From positions 1-5,554 of the forward strand of contig JAAZVG010000106.1 in NCBI GenBank assembly GCA_018623655.1: a stretch of DNA of 5,554 bases. The letters run 5' to 3'. The DNA comes from Flavobacteriaceae bacterium (GTDB taxonomy: Bacteria > Bacteroidota > Bacteroidia > Flavobacteriales > Flavobacteriaceae). Position 1 is the first letter of the stretch, and every line of letters starts with the position of its first letter. Below the pieces are notes generated by a model. The model did not search any database. It saw nothing but the letters and a program-made list of their open reading frames with translations, and was not told where the DNA came from. Position numbers and translations under genes: made by a program. Shown in pieces: positions 1 through 4,675 of this stretch.

Positions 1-447
1 AAAAGTTTTTACAAGATCAAATGCACTGTAGCCTGTTTGTCTATCAATTAATCTGATGAGAACTTTACCATCATTACGAGAAAGCTTCTTTAAAGGATCG
101 GTGAGTTCGATTTCTAAATATTTCTTAACTCTTTTGGTGTAAGCTCGCTTTTGTCCTTTTCTTTTAAAGGTACTCAACCGTTCTTCAACGGTCTTTAATC
201 GATCTTCAGCCAACATGGCGTATTTAAAAACTTTGAAAACGCGCATCCGCAAACGATAATACTGATTGCGCTGGGTATTTGATTCAAATTGAAGTGGAGA
301 TAAAACATACACTTCATCAAGCGAAATAGTTCCAGTGTATTCAGCTTCTTCTAGTTCATTCTCAGCTTGGATGACTTGAGAAAAGGCTACCAAATAAATG
401 GGGAGAAATAATAGAAATAGCCAGTATTTTCTTCTCGAAGCCGTCAT
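1..447 (-). CDS. DUF4294-like secreted protein, partial (3' end outside window)
   Basis: This reading frame is open from an ATG at 447-445 to the window edge, giving 149 residues and no stop, so the C-terminus is missing. The N-terminus looks like a Sec signal peptide: basic residues R5, R6 and K7, a hydrophobic core at about 8-22 (YWLFLLFLPIYLVAF), and a plausible cleavage site after S23 (AFS|Q) or A28. The mature part is rich in charged and aromatic residues, with a basic helical stretch at about 60-111. Near the end, at 122-146, it has an LSRNDGKVLIRLIDRQTG-type segment followed by SAFDLV. I recognise this pattern from the DUF4294 family of Bacteroidota, whose members are small exported proteins of unknown function. 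It is divergently arranged with an M42 peptidase gene, with 34 bp between the two start codons. No catalytic motif is visible. Family assignment rests on recalled resemblance. A function cannot be given; an envelope or periplasmic location is inferred from the signal peptide only. Confidence 0.72.
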   Translation of the reverse strand, partial: MTASRRKYWLFLLFLPIYLVAFSQVIQAENELEEAEYTGTISLDEVYVLSPLQFESNTQRNQYYRLRMRVFKVFKYAMLAEDRLKTVEERLSTFKRKGQKRAYTKRVKKYLEIELTDPLKKLSRNDGKVLIRLIDRQTGYSAFDLVKTF

Positions 448-455
448 AGTATTTG

Positions 456-463
456 TAAATTTA
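456..463 (+). promoter_or_regulatory. Candidate -7 element for the M42 peptidase gene
   Basis: The plus strand reads TAAATTTA, one base away from TAnnTTTG, ending 18 bp before the ATG at 482. No TTG is present at the expected -33 position, which would lie inside the 5' end of the DUF4294-like gene. This is a low-confidence call based on position and partial consensus. Confidence 0.2.
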
Positions 464-466
464 GAT

Positions 467-474
467 CAAATTTA
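467..474 (-). promoter_or_regulatory. Candidate -7 element for the DUF4294-like gene
   Basis: The minus strand reads TAAATTTG from 474 to 467, an exact match to the Bacteroidota -7 consensus TAnnTTTG. It ends 19 bp before the ATG at 447, similar to the spacing seen for the rpsF promoter in this window. No TTG at the expected -33 distance is visible (the nearest is about 31 bp upstream), so the call is weak. Confidence 0.3.
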
Positions 475-481
475 TTCTTAG

Positions 482-1570
482 ATGAAAACAGATCATATAC
501 TTAATCAAGAGGCGCTGAATTTTCTAGAAGATTATTTAAATAATGCATCTCCAACAGGATACGAAGCTCAGGGACAACAGCTTTGGATGAATTACCTGAA
601 GCCTTATGTAGACGAGTTTATCACAGACACCTACGGAACTGCAGTAGGTGTTATCAATCCTGAATCGGAATACAAAGTTGTTATTGAAGCTCATTCTGAT
701 GAAATTTCATGGTATGTCAATTACATTTCAGATAACGGATTGATCTACGTGATTAGAAATGGTGGTAGTGATCACCAGATCGCTCCGTCAAAATGGGTGA
801 ACATTCATACCAAAAAGGGCATCATAGAAGGTGTATTCGGATGGCCAGCGATTCACACCCGTAAACCAGGCAAAGAAGAAAATCCAAAACTCGAAAACAT
901 ATTTATTGATATAGGTGCTAAAGACAAGAAAGAGGTTGAAAAAATGGGAGTACATGTGGGCTGCGTAATCACCTATCCGGATAGCTTTAAAGTGCTTAAT
1001 AAAAACCAATTTGTTTGCCGTGCCTTAGATAATCGTGCAGGTGGTTTTATGATAGCTCAAGTTGCTCGTTTACTTAAAGAAAATAATATTGATCTTCCTT
1101 TCGGATTGTATATAACCAACTCAGTACAAGAAGAAATCGGTTTAAGAGGTGCTGAAATGATCACTCAAAGAATCAAACCTAATGCGGCGATTATTACCGA
1201 TGTATGCCACGACACTACTACTCCAATGATCAGTAAAATCGAGCAGGGAGAAAGTAAAATTGGTGATGGCCCAGTAATTTCTTACGCGCCCGCCATTCAT
1301 CACATTCTCAGAGAGCGAATTATTGAAGCTGCCGAAGAAAATAAAATTCCCTTCCAGCGCCATGCATCTTCGCGTTACACAGGTACAGACACCGATGCAT
1401 TCGCTTACAGTAATGGAGGTGTCGCTTCAGCGCTAATTTCTTTACCACTACGTTACATGCATACCACTGTAGAGACCGTTCATAAGGAGGATGTCGCTAA
1501 TGTCATTCGATTGATTTACTATAGTGTTCAGAAAATTAAAGCAGGAGAATCATTCTCTTATTTCGAATAA
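482..1570 (+). CDS. M42 family metallo-aminopeptidase
   Basis: This 362-residue protein is predicted to be a cytoplasmic di-metal aminopeptidase that removes N-terminal residues from peptides. Characterised members of family M42 form tetrahedral dodecamers (TET particles), with zinc or cobalt in the active site. The expected active-site residues are visible in order: H71 in AHSDE, the bridging aspartate D183 in ALDNRAG, the general base and ligand pair E217/E218 in QEEIG, D240 in ITDVCHD, and H327 in RYMHTTVE. The N-terminal segment NNASPTGYE (20-28) is also typical. An interrupting domain at about residues 75-170 corresponds to the dimerisation domain of the family. The length is normal and no signal peptide is present. 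The ATG is preceded by an AT-rich stretch without a Shine-Dalgarno sequence. The gene runs away from the DUF4294-like gene and converges on hisS, with 9 bp between the two stop codons. Substrate preference (leucyl, glutamyl or other) cannot be read from the sequence. Some M42 members are annotated as endoglucanases, which is probably misleading. Confidence 0.93.
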   Translation: MKTDHILNQEALNFLEDYLNNASPTGYEAQGQQLWMNYLKPYVDEFITDTYGTAVGVINPESEYKVVIEAHSDEISWYVNYISDNGLIYVIRNGGSDHQIAPSKWVNIHTKKGIIEGVFGWPAIHTRKPGKEENPKLENIFIDIGAKDKKEVEKMGVHVGCVITYPDSFKVLNKNQFVCRALDNRAGGFMIAQVARLLKENNIDLPFGLYITNSVQEEIGLRGAEMITQRIKPNAAIITDVCHDTTTPMISKIEQGESKIGDGPVISYAPAIHHILRERIIEAAEENKIPFQRHASSRYTGTDTDAFAYSNGGVASALISLPLRYMHTTVETVHKEDVANVIRLIYYSVQKIKAGESFSYFE

Positions 1571-1599
1571 AAAAAGGCCCTAACTAAGGGCCTCTTTTA
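1569..1599. terminator. Bidirectional terminator between M42 peptidase gene and hisS
   Basis: A perfect 7-bp stem, AGGCCCT (1575-1581) and AGGGCCT (1587-1593), encloses a 5-nt loop. On the plus strand it is followed by a short T-rich run (CTTTTATTTG). On the minus strand it is followed by seven Ts (complement of A1569-A1575). It can therefore end transcription of both converging genes. The hairpin overlaps the last hisS codons and its TAG stop. Confidence 0.82.
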
Positions 1600-2968
1600 T
1601 TTGATCTACCTCAGATAGTGAGAAGATACCAACCTTCCCACTAGAAAGATTTTTAGCTTCAATCTTACCCTCGATCAAGAGTTCGGATTTAGGGAAAAGA
1701 ACTAACTCTGCCTTACGTTTATCTAAATATTTGAATTGTTTCTGAATCTTTGTGGCCAAAGGATACATTTCAACCGAAAGACCGGTCTTTCTGAGTTTTT
1801 GAATAAAAGGTAAAAGTTGCTTTGCGGTTGGGTCATCGTAATTGACTATAAACACATCTAGACGATCGGAAACATTTTCTGGAAATAAATCTAAAGCTTC
1901 TAAGACCAGATAGATTCGATCAAGACCAAAAGAAATTCCAACACCTCCCAGGGGTTGACCACCAAACTGACTCGTTAAATTATCGTAGCGGCCTCCACCA
2001 CCAATAGAGCCTATTTGAACTCCGTCAGGGGGCGAAACCTCAAAGATTACGCCTGTGTAATAGTTTAACCCTCTAGCTAAAGTCAAATCCAGTTTTAATC
2101 GAATAGACTCTAGATTAACTTCATCAAGCTGCTCTAATAAGAATCGTATTTCGTCAACTCCTGATTTACCTTGTTGAGACTGGCTAAATAATTCATCTAA
2201 AAAATTAAGCTGCTCGTTTAAGCTTGATTCGACTTTTAAAAATTCATCAACCTTAGCTAAGACCAAATCATTGAAACCGAGCTCCTTCAATTCTTTTAAA
2301 ACACCTTCAGAACCAATTTTATCAAGTTTATCTAAAGCAATAGTAAAAGGAATAAGCTGGTCTTCTATTCCAAAGCACTCTGCAATACCCGCTAAAATTT
2401 TTCGATGATTCATTCTTAAGGTCGGATAGTTATCTCCAACTAGACCTAATGAAGAAAACACGGTATCATACAGTTGGATAAGATCTATTTCTTGCCACAA
2501 GGACATTGCCCCTACTACATCTGCATCGCACTGATAAAACTCTCTAAATCGTCCTTTCTGCGGACGATCTGCCCGCCACACGGGCTGAATCTGATAACGC
2601 TTAAAAGGTAGAGGAAGTTCATTTTGATGCTGAACTACAAATCGGGCAAAAGGAACTGTAAGGTCATATCTTAGTGCCTTATCACTAATCTGAGGAGTCA
2701 TAGCAGCTGAAGAGAGTTCAGCTCGATCCTGATCACTTACTTTAGACAAGTAATCTCCAGATTTTAGAATTTTGAAGATTAATCGATCGCCTTCATCTCC
2801 ATACTTACCCATGAGGGTATCTAAATTTTCAAAACTAGGAGTTTGGATCGCAGAGAATCCAAATCTTTTAAAAGCACCTTCTATTACTTCAATGATGTAA
2901 GACCTACGAATAAATTCGCTACCATAAAAATCTCTAGTACCTCTAGCTAATGATGCAGATGTTGCCAT
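1580..2968 (-). CDS. hisS: Histidyl-tRNA synthetase
   Basis: This complete 462-residue class IIa aminoacyl-tRNA synthetase attaches histidine to tRNA-His using ATP in the cytoplasm. Visible signatures in order are the motif 1 region around TPSFE (43-47); the substrate-pocket segment RYDLTVPFARF (100-110); motif 2 as QPVWRADRPQKGRFREFYQ (128-146); the histidine-specific LARGLNYYTG (297-306) with catalytic R299; the second histidine motif GGGGRYDNL (323-331); and motif 3 GVGISFGLDRI (342-352) with its arginine at 351. Residues from about 368 to the end form the anticodon-binding domain. The segment between about 60 and 95 is longer than in the E. coli enzyme, as is usual in Bacteroidota. The start ATG lies 4 bp after the stop of the upstream DUF6495-like gene, so the two are almost certainly co-transcribed. 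No T-box or histidine-rich leader peptide is visible. The last codons and the TAG stop lie inside the terminator hairpin. Confidence 0.97.
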   Translation of the reverse strand: MATSASLARGTRDFYGSEFIRRSYIIEVIEGAFKRFGFSAIQTPSFENLDTLMGKYGDEGDRLIFKILKSGDYLSKVSDQDRAELSSAAMTPQISDKALRYDLTVPFARFVVQHQNELPLPFKRYQIQPVWRADRPQKGRFREFYQCDADVVGAMSLWQEIDLIQLYDTVFSSLGLVGDNYPTLRMNHRKILAGIAECFGIEDQLIPFTIALDKLDKIGSEGVLKELKELGFNDLVLAKVDEFLKVESSLNEQLNFLDELFSQSQQGKSGVDEIRFLLEQLDEVNLESIRLKLDLTLARGLNYYTGVIFEVSPPDGVQIGSIGGGGRYDNLTSQFGGQPLGGVGISFGLDRIYLVLEALDLFPENVSDRLDVFIVNYDDPTAKQLLPFIQKLRKTGLSVEMYPLATKIQKQFKYLDKRKAELVLFPKSELLIEGKIEAKNLSSGKVGIFSLSEVDQIKEALS

Positions 2969-2972
2969 ATTT

Positions 2973-3449
2973 CTAATTATTATCTAACCAATCCTTAAAC
3001 CAAATATAAAGATCACCTTTTGTGATTACCGCACCTTTTTGAATCAATTCAAATAGATCTTTAAACGGATCCTCAGAATATGCCTTAGTTGCTCTACGAT
3101 AAATCACACGTTCGTCTAAATAATTTTGCTTTAACCATTTAAAACCTTCTGAAGTTCTCAAGTCTAAACCAGCGACTTGGGCCTCTACAGCTATAAGCTC
3201 GAGACCATTATCCTCTCTTGAAAAGAGATAGATAAAATGTTCAGAGAGATTCTCAAGGTACTTAACTTTAGATAAAACCCCCTTCCAAATTAAGTCGCTA
3301 AACTCATCGAGGAGATCATCTACGCGTTGAACCTCACTAGTTTGAAGTCGCTCCCATTCTGGTTTATCAATTCCATGAACTGCTAAAAATTTAGAAAATT
3401 CTTCTACTAATATTTCAAACTGTTCCTTACTTAACCTTTGGTATTTCAT
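2973..3449 (-). CDS. DUF6495-like protein of unknown function
   Basis: This 158-residue, acidic, soluble-looking protein has no signal peptide or membrane segment. It resembles the DUF6495 family of Bacteroidota in several places: the opening MKYQRLSKEQF, FSKFLAVHGID (18-28) with W32, the tryptophan-containing FSDLIWKGVL (50-59), and the C-terminal LIQKGAVITKGDLY (135-148). The spacing of hydrophobic residues suggests a mostly helical protein. No metal-binding or nucleotide-binding motif is apparent. It lies directly upstream of hisS (4 bp between stop and start) and 54 bp downstream of rplI, from which it is separated by a terminator hairpin. The start ATG (3449-3447) has a U-tract rather than a Shine-Dalgarno sequence in front of it. 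The company of translation genes hints at a role linked to translation, but this is guilt by association and no function should be assigned. The family name is from memory. Confidence 0.75.
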   Translation of the reverse strand: MKYQRLSKEQFEILVEEFSKFLAVHGIDKPEWERLQTSEVQRVDDLLDEFSDLIWKGVLSKVKYLENLSEHFIYLFSREDNGLELIAVEAQVAGLDLRTSEGFKWLKQNYLDERVIYRRATKAYSEDPFKDLFELIQKGAVITKGDLYIWFKDWLDNN

Positions 3450-3454
3450 AGTAT

Positions 3455-3478
3455 AAAAAAAGGGCCATAGAGGCCCTT
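3455..3478 (-). terminator. Intrinsic terminator after rplI
   Basis: On the minus strand AAGGGCC (3478-3472) pairs perfectly with GGCCCTT (3466-3460) around a 5-nt loop, followed by a run of seven Ts (3461-3455). It sits 25 bp past the rplI stop and should end the rpsF-rpsR-rplI transcript. The T-run ends only 5 bp before the ATG of the DUF6495-like gene, so it also forms part of that gene's leader if transcription starts upstream or reads through. Confidence 0.82.
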
Positions 3479-3484
3479 AATCTG

Positions 3485-3501
3485 TTCAAATTAAATTTGA
3501 A
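3485..3501. repeat. 17-bp AT-rich palindrome after rplI
   Basis: TTCAAATT and AATTTGAA form perfect 8-bp arms around a single central A, beginning 2 bp beyond the rplI stop codon. The palindrome overlaps the candidate -7 element for the DUF6495-hisS unit. It could be a regulator binding site or may simply reflect AT-rich composition. Confidence 0.5.
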
Positions 3502-3517
3502 AGTTATGCCTCAGCAA
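3487..3517 (-). promoter_or_regulatory. Candidate promoter for DUF6495-hisS, inside end of rplI
   Basis: TTG at 3517-3515 and TTAATTTG at 3494-3487 are separated by 20 bp, which fits the Bacteroidota TTG/TAnnTTTG arrangement except for T instead of A at the second -7 position. The same 20-bp spacing is seen at the rpsF promoter. The predicted start of transcription, about 3480, is immediately ahead of the terminator hairpin. Confidence 0.33.
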
Positions 3518-3953
3518 TTACTTCAAAAGCTAAATCAGCAGAAACTTCGCGATGAAGTCTCACTTTCGCCACGTATGACCCTAAACGTTTAACAGAACCT
3601 CCCTGAACAAGAATGTATTTTCTCTCAATAGAAACACTTTCTTTTGATAAGGCTGCCTCCAAGTCAATGTTAGTTACTGATCCAAAAAGCTTATCTCCAG
3701 CGCCAACTTTTGCACTAATTTTAAGCGAAAGCGCATTAATCTTCTCAGCTATCGTTTTAGCTTCATCGATAAGTTGAGCCTCTTTGTGTGCACGTTGCTT
3801 TAAATTTTCAGCGTGAACCTTACGTGCCGAAGGAGTTGCAAGAACTGCAAGACCCTTAGGGATCAAAAAGTTACGCCCATATCCGTTTTTTACCGAAACG
3901 ATATCGTCCTTAAACCCTAGGTTTTGAACGTCTTCTTTTAAAATAATCTCCAT
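3504..3953 (-). CDS. rplI: Large-subunit ribosomal protein bL9
   Basis: This 149-residue protein is bL9, which binds domain V of 23S rRNA near the base of the L1 stalk and reaches out from the 50S subunit. It influences reading-frame maintenance. The N-terminal rRNA-binding domain (about 1-42) carries the family signature NGYGRNFLIPKGLA (23-36). A long connecting helix follows at about 41-76, and the C-terminal domain begins near GDKLFGSVT (86-94). The length equals that of most bacterial bL9 proteins. It is the last gene of the rpsF-rpsR-rplI cluster, starting 9 bp after the rpsR stop, and is followed by an intrinsic terminator. No Shine-Dalgarno sequence precedes its ATG; the upstream bases are A-rich. 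Confidence 0.98.
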   Translation of the reverse strand: MEIILKEDVQNLGFKDDIVSVKNGYGRNFLIPKGLAVLATPSARKVHAENLKQRAHKEAQLIDEAKTIAEKINALSLKISAKVGAGDKLFGSVTNIDLEAALSKESVSIERKYILVQGGSVKRLGSYVAKVRLHREVSADLAFEVIAEA

Positions 3954-3962
3954 ATCGTTTTC

Positions 3963-4259
3963 TTATTTAAGCATATCGCCAACATATGGCATCAGTGCCA
4001 GATGACGTGAACGTTTTATGGCTTGTGATACTTTACGTTGATATTTCAGTGAAGTTCCTGTTAAACGCCTTGGCAATATCTTACCTTGCTCGTTAACTAA
4101 TTTCAGTAAGAAATCTGGGTCTTTGTAATCGATGTACTTAATACCAGATTTCTTAAATCTACAGTACTTCTTTTCTTTCTGAGTATCTATATTTAAAGGG
4201 GTTAGATAGCGAATCTCACCATCTTTCTTTCCCTTCGCTTGTTGTTCAATCGTTGACAT
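3963..4259 (-). CDS. rpsR: Small-subunit ribosomal protein bS18
   Basis: This 98-residue protein is bS18, which forms a heterodimer with bS6 on the platform of the 30S subunit. Family hallmarks are KYCRFKKSG (31-39) with C33, YIDYKDPDFL (42-51), GKILPRRLTGTSLKYQR (59-75) and the C-terminal AIKRSRHLALMPY (80-92). It is longer than the 75-residue E. coli protein because of an N-terminal extension of about 20 residues, which is usual in Bacteroidota. Only the first cysteine of the CxxC-like positions in zinc-type S18 is present. It starts 2 bp after the rpsF stop, so translational coupling with its binding partner is likely. No ssb or priB gene lies between rpsF and rpsR. Confidence 0.97.
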   Translation of the reverse strand: MSTIEQQAKGKKDGEIRYLTPLNIDTQKEKKYCRFKKSGIKYIDYKDPDFLLKLVNEQGKILPRRLTGTSLKYQRKVSQAIKRSRHLALMPYVGDMLK

Positions 4260-4261
4260 AG

Positions 4262-4597
4262 TTAAGCAGTTTTAAGTTTTTGTCTTCTCTTTTCAGCCCA
4301 AGCGATAGCATGCTTATCTAACTTCACAGTTAAAAATCGCATTACTCGCTCATCACGGCGAAATTCAAGCTCTAGTTCGTTAATCGATTCAGCCGGAGCT
4401 TGAAATTCAAACAAATGGTAAAAACCACTCTTCTTGTTTTGAATAGGGTAGGCTAATTTTTTAAGTCCCCAGTTTTCTTTGGCGACGAACTTAGCACCAC
4501 GCTCTTTTAAGAAGCTCTCAAACTTCTTGGCTGTTTCCTCTACCTGAGTATCAGATAGAACGGGATTCAAAATGAAAACAGTTTCGTATTGGTTCAT
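4262..4597 (-). CDS. rpsF: Small-subunit ribosomal protein bS6
   Basis: This 111-residue protein is bS6, which pairs with bS18 and binds 16S rRNA in the central domain of the 30S subunit. The typical fold elements are readable: the first strand MNQYETVFILNP, ENWGLKKLAYPIQNKKSGFY (41-60) with the conserved W-G...LAY pattern, and FRRDERVMRFLTVKLDKHA (79-97). The C-terminal tail (98-111) is short and basic, unlike the acidic glutamate-tailed bS6 of E. coli. It is the first gene of the ribosomal cluster, following priA on the same strand after 78 bp. A good promoter-like sequence precedes it, giving an expected leader of only about 20 nt. The ATG is preceded by TTATTATA without a Shine-Dalgarno sequence. 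Confidence 0.98.
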   Translation of the reverse strand: MNQYETVFILNPVLSDTQVEETAKKFESFLKERGAKFVAKENWGLKKLAYPIQNKKSGFYHLFEFQAPAESINELELEFRRDERVMRFLTVKLDKHAIAWAEKRRQKLKTA

Positions 4598-4675
4598 TAT
4601 AATAAGTTAAAAATGCGTGCAAAAATAAGTTTTAAAAGACTATTAAACAAGCAATTTGAAAAGTATCTAACGCTA
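4598..4675. other. priA-rpsF intergenic spacer
   Basis: This 78-bp AT-rich spacer holds the rpsF promoter candidate. I see no GC-rich hairpin that would terminate priA transcription and no small coding region. With transcription starting inside the spacer, there is little room for the S6:S18-binding leader RNA known from many other bacteria. Confidence 0.5.
4620..4650 (-). promoter_or_regulatory. Promoter of the rpsF-rpsR-rplI cluster
   Basis: TTG at 4650-4648 and TATTTTTG at 4627-4620, separated by 20 bp, match the Bacteroidota primary-sigma consensus (TTG at -33, TAnnTTTG at -7). The motif lies in the priA-rpsF gap, 22 bp before the rpsF ATG. This implies a transcript start near 4615 and a leader of under 20 nt. 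It is the best promoter match noted in the window. Confidence 0.58.

Larger units (their letters stand above)
456..474. repeat. AT-rich inverted repeat in divergent spacer
   Basis: TAAATTT (456-462) and its exact reverse complement AAATTTA (468-474) flank a 5-bp centre. The repeat fills most of the 34-bp gap between the divergent DUF4294-like and M42 peptidase genes. The two halves coincide with candidate -7 promoter elements on opposite strands. It could be an operator, or simply two promoter elements of the same consensus placed face to face. Confidence 0.5.

Noticed and set aside
788..1009. 73-codon minus-strand open frame inside the M42 peptidase gene
   Set aside because: It lies fully within a well-conserved gene on the other strand, and its translation is rich in F/W/Y without domain character. 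It is a coding shadow.
1142..1363. Second 73-codon minus-strand open frame inside the M42 peptidase gene
   Set aside because: Same reasoning: it overlaps the catalytic QEEIG region of the M42 gene, and its translation has no recognisable features.
2969..3503. T-box, histidine leader peptide or other amino-acid-sensing leader before hisS
   Set aside because: The upstream region is filled by the DUF6495-like gene and a simple terminator. No histidine-rich short frame and no T-box sequence were seen.
4598..4675. Terminator after priA
   Set aside because: Only AT-rich self-complementary bits such as TTTTAAAA are present; no GC stem followed by a T-run was found.
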